A stretch of 64,000 nt of DNA from Sphingomonas sp. KR3-1 (GTDB lineage Bacteria > Pseudomonadota > Alphaproteobacteria > Sphingomonadales > Sphingomonadaceae). A program made the position numbers and the translations under genes. Of this stretch, positions 42,811 to 51,330 are shown in pieces; position 1 is the first letter of the stretch; every line of letters starts with the position of its first letter. Location of the stretch: NCBI RefSeq assembly GCF_040049295.1, contig NZ_JBDZDQ010000002.1:863415-927414 (forward strand), written 5' to 3'. The notes under the pieces are model-generated. The model saw only the letters and a list, made by a program, of their open reading frames with translations. It was not told the origin of the DNA and did no database searches.

Positions 42811-43829
42811 TCCGCACCGGCATCATCGGCTATGGCCTGGGCGGCATGGCCTTTCACGCGCCGCTGGTCGATGCGGTGCCCGGGCTCGAGCTCGCCGCGA
42901 TCGCCACGTCGCGCGCCGATGCCGTGCACGCGCGCTATCCGCTCGCCGCGGTCACCACGCCCGAGGCGCTGCTCGCCGATCCGGGCATCCAGCTGGTCGT
43001 CGTCTCGACGCCCAACGACACCCACGTCCCGCTGGCTCGCGCGGCGCTCGAGGCGGGCAAGCATGTCGTGGTCGACAAGCCGTTCGCGACCAGCATCGCC
43101 GATGGCGAGGGCCTGATCGCGCTGGCGAAGGAGAAGGGGCTGCTCGCCGCTGCCTTCCACAATCGCCGCTGGGACGGCGACTTCCTCACCGTCCGCGAGC
43201 TGGTCGAGAGCGGTGCGCTCGGCGACATCTTGCTCGCCGAACTGCGCTGGGATCGGTTCCGCCCCGAAGTCGCCGATGTGTGGAAGGAAAGCCCCGAGGC
43301 CGGCGCCGGCATCCTCGCCGATCTCGGCCCGCACCTGATCGACCAGGCGCTCCAGCTGTTCGGCACGCCGGAGGCGATTTCCGGCGACGTCGCAGTGCAG
43401 CGCCCGGGCGGCCGCGCCGACGATTATTTCGAGATCACGCTGTTCTACGGCCCGCGCCGTGTGGTGCTTTCGGCCGGGCGCATGTTCGTCACCCCGCGCC
43501 CGCGCTTCTGGCTGCACGGCAGCGCGGCGGACTTCGTCAAGCACGGGCTCGATCCGCAGGAGGTGCGGGTGAAGGAAGGCGCGCGCTACAGCGATCCGGG
43601 AGTGGGCGACGAGGAGACGCAGTTCCACGGTCTGCTCACCCGCGCCGACGGCAGCAGCGAAGTGGTGCCGACCGAGACGGGGGACTATCGCGGCTTCTAT
43701 GCCGGCGTCGCGCGCGCCATCGCCGAGGGTACCCCGCCACCGGTCAGCGGCGCGGATGCGGTGCTGGGCCTGCGCATCGCCGAGCTGGCGCGGGAGAGTT
43801 CGAAGACGGGCAGGCGTTTGCCCCTCTAA
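42807..43829 (+). CDS. Gfo/Idh/MocA-family oxidoreductase, cytoplasmic
   Basis: 340 residues, start at 42807 in the ATGA overlap with the exported homologue. Rossmann fold with GIIGYGLGGMAFHAPL, catalytic-region motif VVDKPFATS, and ILADLGPHLIDQAL in the second domain. Similar to YdgJ/YvaA-type NADP-dependent sugar or inositol oxidoreductases. No leader. The pairing of an exported and a cytoplasmic member of the same family suggests two steps of one sugar pathway on either side of the membrane. Confidence 0.88.
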   Translation: MIRTGIIGYGLGGMAFHAPLVDAVPGLELAAIATSRADAVHARYPLAAVTTPEALLADPGIQLVVVSTPNDTHVPLARAALEAGKHVVVDKPFATSIADGEGLIALAKEKGLLAAAFHNRRWDGDFLTVRELVESGALGDILLAELRWDRFRPEVADVWKESPEAGAGILADLGPHLIDQALQLFGTPEAISGDVAVQRPGGRADDYFEITLFYGPRRVVLSAGRMFVTPRPRFWLHGSAADFVKHGLDPQEVRVKEGARYSDPGVGDEETQFHGLLTRADGSSEVVPTETGDYRGFYAGVARAIAEGTPPPVSGADAVLGLRIAELARESSKTGRRLPL

Positions 43830-43830
43830 C

Positions 43831-43858
43831 CGTCATCCCCGCCTTCGCGGGGATGACG
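43831..43858. repeat. REP-like palindrome between convergent genes
   Basis: CGTCATCCCCGC, loop CTTC, GCGGGGATGACG: a perfect 12-bp stem between the oxidoreductase stop and the stop of the second GH3 gene. The GTCATCCC edge is the same as in the element at 57853. It may end transcription from both sides. Confidence 0.8.
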
Positions 43859-43867
43859 AAGAAGGAG

Positions 43868-46087
43868 CTAAGGCCGCCACCCCACCGCGATCGTCCGTGC
43901 CGAAAGCGTCACCGGCACCGTAGCCACCGTATCGCGCGCCGACGTGCCGAGCATCACCTGGTAGCTCCCGCCGGCGATCTTCCAGGCATTGCCCACGCCG
44001 TCGAAGGTCGCGAGCAGGCGCGGGTCGACCTTGAGCGTGACCTTCTTCGCCTCGCCCGGTGCCAACTCGATCTTGTCGAACGCGCCCAGTCGCTTCGGCG
44101 CTTCCCAGCCCGCGCCGGCTACATAGATCTGCGGCACGGCCTTGCCCTTGCGGCGGCCGCTGTTGCGGACCGTGAAGCTCGCCTCGACGGTGCCGCCCAC
44201 GGCGCGCGCGGTCAGCCCCGAATAGGCGAAGTCGGTGTAGCTTAGGCCATGGCCGAACGGGAAGGCCGGGGTCAGCCCCTTGGCGTCATACCATTTGTAG
44301 CCGACCGTCGCGCCTTCGCTATAGGTCGTGTCGTCCTTGTTCGGCGCGCTCGGCTTGGCGAGCTGCGAGATGCTGTCGGGGAAGCTGGCGGGGAGGTGGC
44401 CCGAGGGATTCACCTTGCCGAACAGCAGGTTCGCGATCGCGCTGCCGCCCTCAGTGCCGGGATACCAGGCGGCGAGGATGCCCGCGACCTGGCCGCGCCA
44501 CGGCGTCAGCACCGGCCCGCCGGTCTCCAGCACCACCACCGTTTTGGGATTGGCCTTGGCGACCGCGGCGATCAGCGCATCCTGGTCGCCGTCGAGGTCG
44601 AGCGCCACGTCGAAGCTCTCGCCTGCCCACTGCGTGCCGAACACGATCGCGACGTCGGCGCCTCTGGCGGCCTTCGCCGCATCGCCCGCATCCTTGCCGT
44701 CGACGAACAGGATCTCCGCATTTGGCGCCTGGCGCTTGATCGCGGCGAGCGGGGCATCGGGATAGTACATCACCGGACCCGGCCAGCCGGTCGGCTTGAG
44801 CCCCGGCACGCCATTGGCGGTCACCGGATAGACCAGCGACGAGCCGCTGCCTGCCAGCACGCCCTTGTCGGCATGGCCGCCGATCACGACGATCTTCTTC
44901 ACCGCCGGCGAAAGCGGCAGGATCGCGCCGGCGTTCTTGAGCAGCACCGCGCCGCCCTCGATATCCTTGCGCGTCACCTCGGCATGGGCGGCGAGCATCG
45001 CGGGGGCGAGGTCCATCGGCGCATCTGTCACCGGCTTGTCGATCAGGCCATTGGCGAACATCGCGCGCAGGATCGCGCCGGCCATCGCATCGAGGCGCGC
45101 GTGCGACACCTCGCCTTTTGCCACCGCGGCCTTCAGCGGCGCGCCGAAATAGGGTTCCTTGTCGAACGGAAAGCCCGAATCCTGGTCGAGTCCGGCATTG
45201 GCCGCAGGGGCGCTCGAGTGGGTCGCACCCCAGTCCGACATCACATAACCCTTGTAGCCCCAGTCGCGGCGCAGCACGTCGGTGAGCAGCCAGTTGTTCT
45301 CGCACGCGTGCGTTCCGTTCACGCGATTGTACGAGCACATCACCGAGCCCGGGTCGCCCCTCTCGATCGCGATCTGGAAGGCGAGCAGGTCGCTCGTCCG
45401 CGCTGCCACCGGATCGACTATCGAGTTGCCGGTGTCGCGATCGGTCTCCTGATCGTTCACCGCATAATGCTTTACGGTCGAGATGATGTGGTTCGACTGG
45501 ATGCCGGCGATCTGCGCGCCCACCATCGTGCCGGCGAGCAGCGGGTCCTCGCCGCCATATTCGAAGTTCCGCCCGTTGCGCGGCTCGCGCATCAGGTCGA
45601 CGCCGCCGGCAAGCATCACGTTGAAGCCCGATGCGCGCGCCTCCGCGCCGATCATCGCGCCGCCGGCATGCGCCAGGTCTGTGTCCCAGCTCGCGGTGGT
45701 GGCGAGGCCGGAGGGCAGGGCGGTGCGCCCGCGCTTCCGCGCCGCGCCGCCCTGGGTAGCGACGCCGACGCCGGCATCGGTCTGCCACTGCGCCGGGATG
45801 CCCAGACGCGGGATGCCGGGGATATAGCCGGCCGAGCCCGGCCGCGCCTCGGCGGGGGGCTTGTAGCCGTTCTTCGGCGGGAATTCGGTGCCGAAATAGC
45901 CGAAGACGAGCGCGAATTTCTCCTCATCGGTCATCTGCGCGAGGACCAGCTTCACCCGCTCGTCGGGCGAGAGCCTGGCGTTCATCCAGGGGCCGGCGGG
46001 TGCCTGTTGCGCGCAGGCGGGCGCTCCGGCGAGCGCAATGCCCAAGGCGATCAACGAACCGGCCAATGCGTGGCGGCGGCTGTGCAT
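43868..46087 (-). CDS. Exported GH3 beta-glucosidase (BglX type), second copy
   Basis: 739 residues from the ATG at 46087, preceded by GGGAGAGGGA; upstream in-frame ATG at 46141 lacks this site. Signal peptide ending ACAQ. GH3 N-domain with GGVDLMREPRNGRNFEYGG (in two parts GGVDLMREP and NGRNFEYGG), KHYAVNDQETDR, and nucleophile Asp285 in VMSDWGATHS. The C-domain has GGAVLLKN and VLAGSGSSLV, and an Fn3-like end. It acts in the periplasm on beta-glucosides. It is paralogous to the GH3 gene at 23649, and its promoter carries a sequence identical over 17 bp to that gene's operator. Confidence 0.93.
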   Translation of the reverse strand: MHSRRHALAGSLIALGIALAGAPACAQQAPAGPWMNARLSPDERVKLVLAQMTDEEKFALVFGYFGTEFPPKNGYKPPAEARPGSAGYIPGIPRLGIPAQWQTDAGVGVATQGGAARKRGRTALPSGLATTASWDTDLAHAGGAMIGAEARASGFNVMLAGGVDLMREPRNGRNFEYGGEDPLLAGTMVGAQIAGIQSNHIISTVKHYAVNDQETDRDTGNSIVDPVAARTSDLLAFQIAIERGDPGSVMCSYNRVNGTHACENNWLLTDVLRRDWGYKGYVMSDWGATHSSAPAANAGLDQDSGFPFDKEPYFGAPLKAAVAKGEVSHARLDAMAGAILRAMFANGLIDKPVTDAPMDLAPAMLAAHAEVTRKDIEGGAVLLKNAGAILPLSPAVKKIVVIGGHADKGVLAGSGSSLVYPVTANGVPGLKPTGWPGPVMYYPDAPLAAIKRQAPNAEILFVDGKDAGDAAKAARGADVAIVFGTQWAGESFDVALDLDGDQDALIAAVAKANPKTVVVLETGGPVLTPWRGQVAGILAAWYPGTEGGSAIANLLFGKVNPSGHLPASFPDSISQLAKPSAPNKDDTTYSEGATVGYKWYDAKGLTPAFPFGHGLSYTDFAYSGLTARAVGGTVEASFTVRNSGRRKGKAVPQIYVAGAGWEAPKRLGAFDKIELAPGEAKKVTLKVDPRLLATFDGVGNAWKIAGGSYQVMLGTSARDTVATVPVTLSARTIAVGWRP

Positions 46088-46111
46088 GATTCCCTCTCCC
46101 GCTATTTTTGT

Positions 46112-46159
46112 CAGCGTTGTCGGGAAGGGTATACGCGTCAACGCGTGGTAACGCTATCA
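46112..46159 (-). promoter_or_regulatory. Promoter and operators of the second GH3 gene
   Basis: Reading the minus strand, TTGACG (46141-46136) is followed after 12 bp by CCGACAACGCTG (46123-46112), the same layout as at 23528-23560. Bases 46112-46128 are identical to 23549-23565 (CAGCGTTGTCGGGAAGG on the plus strand). A second palindrome-like site, TGGTAACGCTATCA (46146-46159), resembles the LacI-type boxes found in front of xylan/sugar genes in Caulobacter and Xanthomonas. Confidence 0.6.
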
Positions 46160-46171
46160 CTCAGATACGAT

Positions 46172-48526
46172 TCACCCGGCGGCGCGCTGCGCGTCCCAGC
46201 CCGGGTTCTCGTCGCGCAACAGCTCGGCCACCGCGCGCGGATCGATCGGCCGGCTGAACAGATAGCCCTGCACCGAGGAGCAGCCATGGTGGCGCAGCTC
46301 GGCGAGCTGGTCGCTTTCCTCCACCCCCTCGGCGGTCGTCTCCATGCCCAGCGCCTGCGCCAGATCGGTGATCGCGCGGACGATCGCGGTGGCGCCCGGC
46401 CGGGTGAGCAGGTCCTGGATGAACGATCGGTCGATCTTGATCTTGTCGAACGGGAAGCTCTGCAGATAGCTGAGCGAGCTGTAGCCCGTGCCGAAATCGT
46501 CGAGCGCGATCCGCACGCCCAAGGCCCGCAACGAGTGCAGCACCTTCAGCGTCGCCTCCGATCCCTCGAGGAAGACCGACTCGGTGATCTCCAGCTCCAG
46601 CCGGTTGGGCTCGAGCCCGCTTGCGATCAACGCCTGGAGCACGACTTCGGACAGCCCCGGCCGGCGGAACTGCACCGAGGATACGTTGACCGCGACGCGG
46701 ATATAGTCGGGCCAGGTCATCGCCTGCGCACATGCCTCGCGCAGTGCCCAGGCGCCGAGCTCGACGATCAGCCCGGTCTCCTCGGCGATCGGGATGAACT
46801 CGACCGGCGAGACCATGCCGCGCTCGGGGTGGTGCCAGCGCATCAGCGCCTCGAACGATCCGATGCGGTTCCGGGCGAGGTCGAACAGCGGCTGGAAATA
46901 GAGCTCGAACTGGCCCTCCTGGATCGCGACGCGCAGGTCGCTCTCCATCCGGCGGCGCGCCTGGGCGCGGGCGTTGAGCGATTCCTCGAAGAAGCTGAAG
47001 GTCCGCCGGCCCAGCTCCTTCGCGCGGTACAGCGCCAGATCGGCATTCTTGTGGAGCGTGCGCGCGTCCTCGCCGTCCGCGGGGGCGAGCGCGATGCCGA
47101 TGCTCGCGCTCGGCGTAACGCTGTGCCCCTCGATCACCAGCGGCGTCTCGATCGTCGCCAGCGCGTGGCGGGCGATGCGCTCGACTTCCTCGGCATCCTC
47201 GGGCTCGGAGACGATCACGAACTCGTCGCCGCCCAGCCGCGCGATGAAGCATTTGCTCATCTCGGCGGCGAGGTTCTCCGAGACGCGGCGCAGCAGCGCA
47301 TCGCCCACCGGGTGGCCGAGCGTGTCGTTGATCGACTTGAAGTCGTCCAGGTCGAGGCAGAGCAGCGCGATCGTGCCGCCATTGCGCTCGCGGCGCTTGA
47401 GCTCAAGATCGAGATGCTCTTGGAACAGCGCGCGATTGGGCAGCCCGGTCAGCACGTCGTTGAAGGCGAGATGGGTGATCCGCCGCTCGCGCTCGGCGAT
47501 CCCGGCGGCCATCCGGTTGAAGGTCGCGGCGAGCTGGCCGAGCTCGTCATTGTCCTCGACCGGCACCGAGGCTTCGTCGCCGGCGGCCAGCCGCTCGGCC
47601 GCCGCGCTCAGCAGCGTCACCGGCCGGGTGATCGACTGCGCCATGCGCCAGGTGGCGAGCATCGTCACCAGCAGGCCGAACAGCCCGGTCAGCGCGATCG
47701 CGAACTGGAGCTGGCGATAGGATGCCAGCGCCTTGTCGAGCGGATAGCGGATCACCAGCACGCTGTCCGGCGCGCCGGCGAGCACGGGCAGCGGGTTGGC
47801 GAGCGCCACAGCGGTGCCCTGCGCGGTGGTGACCGTCGCGGGCTGGTCGTTCCGGGTGGACTTGGCGATGAACGCGGCGATCGCCGGATCGGCGGCCATC
47901 CGCCGGCTGGCGTTGAACCAGCCATCGGCGCGGTGCTGGAACACCGCCGCCTCGATCGGAATCGAGGAGAGGCGCTGCAGCCCCTGCATCTCGGCCGCGT
48001 CGAGATTGGTCGCGAACACCACCCAGCCAAGGAGGTCGGGCGCCATGATCGGCGCGGCGATCACGTGGCGTGCGGCACCGTCCAGCTCGACCACGCCGGT
48101 CATCTCGCCGGCGTCGAACGCCTGCCAAAGCTTGGCGGCGTCCGCGGCGGACTTGGGATCGGAAAGCCCCACCACCTTGCCGTCGGCGCGCACGAGGAAA
48201 GCGATCGGCACGCCCATGCGCTGGCGCAGATTGTCGAGCGCCGATCCGATCGTCTCGCCGTCATTGGTCGCCACCGCGGCGCGGAAGCCGAAGTCGCGCG
48301 CGAGCAGCCCGGCGGCGCCGCCCAGCTGCGCGCTGCGCTGCGTCCAGAGCCGGTCGAACACCGTGCTGCTCGCCACCAGCTCACCCTGCACCTGCCGCGT
48401 CGCGTTGCGCTCGACGATCGCGAACAGCACGATCGCGGCGCACAGCATCGCCAGCCCGAACAGCCCGGCATAGAGCACGGTCAGCTTGGTCCGCAGGTGG
48501 CGGAAGCGAGGCAGCCGGAGCGTCAT
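46172..48526 (-). CDS. Membrane GGDEF-EAL protein with periplasmic sensor and HAMP domain
   Basis: 784 residues. TM1 at ~17-37, a periplasmic sensor of ~230 residues (Cache-like), TM2 at ~274-296, HAMP at ~297-350, GGDEF domain with intact GGDEF at 432-436, and EAL domain with SFEALMRW (EAL at 559-561), DDFGTGYSSL and KIDRSF. Both active-site sets look complete, so it could make and break c-di-GMP, with direction set by the sensor. It follows a cupredoxin-like gene with one base between the stop codon and this start (TGAGATG), so the two are translationally linked. An outer-membrane protein gene lies further upstream. Confidence 0.93.
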   Translation of the reverse strand: MTLRLPRFRHLRTKLTVLYAGLFGLAMLCAAIVLFAIVERNATRQVQGELVASSTVFDRLWTQRSAQLGGAAGLLARDFGFRAAVATNDGETIGSALDNLRQRMGVPIAFLVRADGKVVGLSDPKSAADAAKLWQAFDAGEMTGVVELDGAARHVIAAPIMAPDLLGWVVFATNLDAAEMQGLQRLSSIPIEAAVFQHRADGWFNASRRMAADPAIAAFIAKSTRNDQPATVTTAQGTAVALANPLPVLAGAPDSVLVIRYPLDKALASYRQLQFAIALTGLFGLLVTMLATWRMAQSITRPVTLLSAAAERLAAGDEASVPVEDNDELGQLAATFNRMAAGIAERERRITHLAFNDVLTGLPNRALFQEHLDLELKRRERNGGTIALLCLDLDDFKSINDTLGHPVGDALLRRVSENLAAEMSKCFIARLGGDEFVIVSEPEDAEEVERIARHALATIETPLVIEGHSVTPSASIGIALAPADGEDARTLHKNADLALYRAKELGRRTFSFFEESLNARAQARRRMESDLRVAIQEGQFELYFQPLFDLARNRIGSFEALMRWHHPERGMVSPVEFIPIAEETGLIVELGAWALREACAQAMTWPDYIRVAVNVSSVQFRRPGLSEVVLQALIASGLEPNRLELEITESVFLEGSEATLKVLHSLRALGVRIALDDFGTGYSSLSYLQSFPFDKIKIDRSFIQDLLTRPGATAIVRAITDLAQALGMETTAEGVEESDQLAELRHHGCSSVQGYLFSRPIDPRAVAELLRDENPGWDAQRAAG

Positions 48527-48527
48527 C

Positions 48528-49157
48528 TCAATATTGGCTCGACCCGGTCATCCGTGGCGGCGTGCGAAGCGTGACGTTGACGGTCTGCGTGCCGGTGGCC
48601 GCGACCTGGCTCGACACCAGATTGCCCGGCGCACGCAGATAGGGGTGCCACACGTCGAGCTTCACCTGCCCGGCGGGCAGGTTGGCGAACACCGCGTTGC
48701 CGCTCGCATCGGTCTTCACGGCATAGGCGGTGTCGACCACATCGATGAACGCGGTCATCTGGTCATGGATGTTGCAGCCCAGCGCGACCACGCCGGCCTT
48801 GTCGAAGGTCACCGTGCGCGCCTGCTCCTTGGCGTAGAGCTTGAGCTCGAACTTCTTGGCGCTCGAGAAGGAATAGACGTGGTGGCGCACCGGATCGAAG
48901 TTCGGAAACGACACGTTCGCGCCCACCGGCACCACCAGCACGAAGGGGTGGAACTGGATGTCCTTCTGATCGACCTGGAAGTCGCCTCCGACTTGGGGGC
49001 CGGGCGTCGCGCGGCCGACCAGGTGCAGCGTCACCACCGCGTCGCGAATCGGCTGGTTGCCGGGGCCGCGCACATAGACGGTGAGGCCGGCCGCAGGGGG
49101 CGGGGCGGGAGCAGCGCCGACAAGGCTCAGGGCGGAAAGGGCGAATATCAAGCGCAT
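48528..49157 (-). CDS. Periplasmic cupredoxin-like protein (methylamine-utilisation-protein-like)
   Basis: 209 residues from the ATG at 49157. Signal peptide MRLIFALSALSLVGAA. Residues ~65-140 have a type-1 copper layout: VRHHVYSFS (His92/His93), then GCNIHDQM with Cys128, His131 and Met134. A carboxypeptidase-regulatory-like beta-sandwich follows (KTDASGNAVFANLPAG). It may bind copper and carry electrons or report copper/redox state. It stands between an outer-membrane protein gene and a GGDEF-EAL gene and may feed its signal to the latter's periplasmic sensor domain; this is inference. Confidence 0.82.
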   Translation of the reverse strand: MRLIFALSALSLVGAAPAPPPAAGLTVYVRGPGNQPIRDAVVTLHLVGRATPGPQVGGDFQVDQKDIQFHPFVLVVPVGANVSFPNFDPVRHHVYSFSSAKKFELKLYAKEQARTVTFDKAGVVALGCNIHDQMTAFIDVVDTAYAVKTDASGNAVFANLPAGQVKLDVWHPYLRAPGNLVSSQVAATGTQTVNVTLRTPPRMTGSSQY

Positions 49158-49197
49158 GGCCGGAATTTCTACCGGATTTGCGTAAACAAGCCGTTGT

Positions 49198-50451
49198 TCA
49201 GAGGTGCACGCGAAGCGCGAGCTGGAACTGGTTCTGCCGTTGGCGCGCGGCGAGGCCGAGCGCGGCGCGATAGTCGCGCCTGCTGTCGACATGCAGCAAT
49301 TCGGCGAGCAGGCTCAGATGCCTGCCGATCTCGCGCCGTGCGGCAAGTGTCACGGCCCAGCCGTCCTCCGCGCTGAGCGCACCGAGCATGCTGCCGCGCC
49401 CGCGCGTGCCGAACGCATCGAGCCGCGCCGAGACCGAGCCGCGGGCAAAGCGCCAGGTCTCGAGCAGATAGGCGGCGCGGAACTTGGTATCGACCCAGAT
49501 CCGCCCGGCCATCGGGAAGCCCATCTCGGTCCGCCCGCCCATCGCCTGGGCCTTGAGCGTCAGCGGGCCGGCGGTGAACACCGCGCCAAGATTGTCGAAC
49601 CGCGTCCGCCAGCCCCATTGCAGCGTGTCGGTCACCGCCTCGGGATCGCCGCGATTGTCGTAGTGGAAGGCCTGCAGCTCGAGGCTCGAGGTCGGCGACC
49701 AGCCGAGCTTGGCGTACCAGCCCGGGCGATTGTCGATCTCGATCATCGGCCGCGTAGCCGGTGCCTGGACGGCCGCCGCCATGCCGCTGAGCGGGGGCAG
49801 GGGCTGCGTGCCGAAGGCCGTCGCCTTCTCGTCGTGCAGCGCCCAGCCCCGGAACGCCAGGAGCGTGCCAGAGGTGTCGTTGAGCCCGAACATACCGAAC
49901 GTCGCCGCGATACGCTGGCCGCCGATCGGCGCGGTCACCGTCGCTTCCACGCCGCCGGTCTTGATCTCCTCCCCGACCCAGCTGTTCACGGCGGACGGTG
50001 TTATCGTGTCCGTCACCACCCAGGCGGCGCCTGAATGCTCGAGCGAGATGGCCGGCCAGTAGAGGCCCGCGCGGACGCTCAGCTTGGCGGGACCGGACAC
50101 CATGGGCTTGAACGTCACCACCGCCTCGCTCAGGTCCACGGCATGCTCCTGGCCCTGCTGGGCGATCGCCACCACGGTGCCGCTCAGCGCCCAGCTGAAG
50201 CGCGGCTGCCAGATCAGGTCGGCCTCGGCCAGCCGCGGCTCGGCCTGAAGCTCGCGGCTGTCGGTCCCGTCGAAGCGCGTCTTGCCCAGGCCGCCCTCCA
50301 GCCAGCTGGTCTCGCCGTCCGCTGCGACGATGCGCGCATCGCCGGTGACCGAGATGGCTTCGCTGGAAAACATCTGCGCATGGGCGGGGGCCGTCGTCGC
50401 GACTAGCGCGGCGCCGCTCAATGCAATGAGCAGGCTAACCCCCCGGATCAT
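49198..50451 (-). CDS. Outer-membrane beta-barrel protein of unknown function
   Basis: 417 residues. Signal peptide ending APAHAQ. The mature protein alternates hydrophobic and polar residues and has aromatic girdles (RPGWYAKLGWSPTSSLELQ, FRAAYLLETWRFARG), as in porin-like barrels. It ends in QLALRVHL rather than a terminal Phe. No family recognised with certainty. First gene of a three-gene unit with the cupredoxin and GGDEF-EAL genes (40 bp ahead of the cupredoxin start). Confidence 0.75.
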   Translation of the reverse strand: MIRGVSLLIALSGAALVATTAPAHAQMFSSEAISVTGDARIVAADGETSWLEGGLGKTRFDGTDSRELQAEPRLAEADLIWQPRFSWALSGTVVAIAQQGQEHAVDLSEAVVTFKPMVSGPAKLSVRAGLYWPAISLEHSGAAWVVTDTITPSAVNSWVGEEIKTGGVEATVTAPIGGQRIAATFGMFGLNDTSGTLLAFRGWALHDEKATAFGTQPLPPLSGMAAAVQAPATRPMIEIDNRPGWYAKLGWSPTSSLELQAFHYDNRGDPEAVTDTLQWGWRTRFDNLGAVFTAGPLTLKAQAMGGRTEMGFPMAGRIWVDTKFRAAYLLETWRFARGSVSARLDAFGTRGRGSMLGALSAEDGWAVTLAARREIGRHLSLLAELLHVDSRRDYRAALGLAARQRQNQFQLALRVHL

Positions 50452-50503
50452 GCCGCTGCTCTGCGCCCGGACTGGTTAAGGAAGCTTCAGTGATGCTTGG
50501 TTT

Positions 50504-51259
50504 TCAGGCGCTTGGCAGCCAGCGGTCGCGCATCCAGCGCTCGGCGGCGACCGCGACGAGTTCGGCATGGCCAGGATAGTCGGTGCCGATCAGCGGCAGG
50601 CCGAAATCGTGGATCGTCGCCGCTATCCCGTCTTCATCGAGCACGCGCCCCGCTGCGCGCGCGTGGCGGGCGATCTCCAGCTCCTGTCCCCAGAAATAGA
50701 TCGCCCCCGCGCGAACGTTCGCCTGCATCCGGCGGACTTCCTCGACGCGCCCGTCGCTCACCAGCGGCAGCCAGATATCGGGCATCAGCAGGTCGACCGG
50801 CGCATCGGCCTGCCATTCCAGCGCATCGCCCTGGAGGATGTGCAGCTTGGCTCGTGCCGCGTCGGGCAGCTGGGCGAACAGGTCGAGCGTCTCGTGCAGC
50901 GCCAGGACGTCACCGTCACGCTCGATCACGGTGACGCGGGTTACCTCCTCGCCCAGTGCCGTCGCAGCTGCCGCCCAGCCCATGCCCAGCCCCATGATCA
51001 CCACATGCCCACGCGCTGCCGCCAGCCCAATCGCCTGGCTCTCCACCTCCAGCGGCGTGAGCGACATCCAGGTCTCGTTGCCGCGCAGCAGCACCGGCAT
51101 CTCGGCCATGAACACCGTCGGCCCCCAATAGCCGCGCGCGATCACGTCGCGCGGCACCTGGATCTCCCAATCGCCGCAGCGCACCGGCTGGTAGCGTGGC
51201 AGGAACCAGTCGGTTTCGAACGGCGCCAATCCCAGCGTCGCGCCTAAATTCCCGTCCAA
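50504..51259 (-). CDS. SAM-dependent methyltransferase-like protein (spermidine-synthase-like fold)
   Basis: 251 residues, cytoplasmic. The nucleotide-binding motif is VVIMGLGMGWAAAATAL (motif I), followed by VTVIERDGDVLALHE (acidic residue for SAM ribose) and LHILQGDALEW (motif II/III region). This arrangement resembles spermidine synthases and their non-catalytic relatives. The substrate cannot be inferred. It lies 71 bp after nadE on the same strand and might be cotranscribed. Confidence 0.7.
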   Translation of the reverse strand: MDGNLGATLGLAPFETDWFLPRYQPVRCGDWEIQVPRDVIARGYWGPTVFMAEMPVLLRGNETWMSLTPLEVESQAIGLAAARGHVVIMGLGMGWAAAATALGEEVTRVTVIERDGDVLALHETLDLFAQLPDAARAKLHILQGDALEWQADAPVDLLMPDIWLPLVSDGRVEEVRRMQANVRAGAIYFWGQELEIARHARAAGRVLDEDGIAATIHDFGLPLIGTDYPGHAELVAVAAERWMRDRWLPSA

Positions 51260-51330
51260 TGGCGTTCCCCCGCTTGCCAGGCCGCCAGCTTAGCGCCAGG
51301 CGACGGGCCGTCGAGCGGGGATCGCACCGA

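Noticed and set aside
46172..48526. The GGDEF-EAL protein as the LapD partner of the LapG-like protease
   Set aside because: It has intact GGDEF and EAL active sites and a different sensor domain, whereas LapD has degenerate sites, and it lies 23 kb away in another operon.
44249..48574. 1,441-codon plus-strand frame over the second GH3 and GGDEF-EAL genes
   Set aside because: Antisense to well-supported genes and spans two unrelated genes, as expected for a composition artefact.
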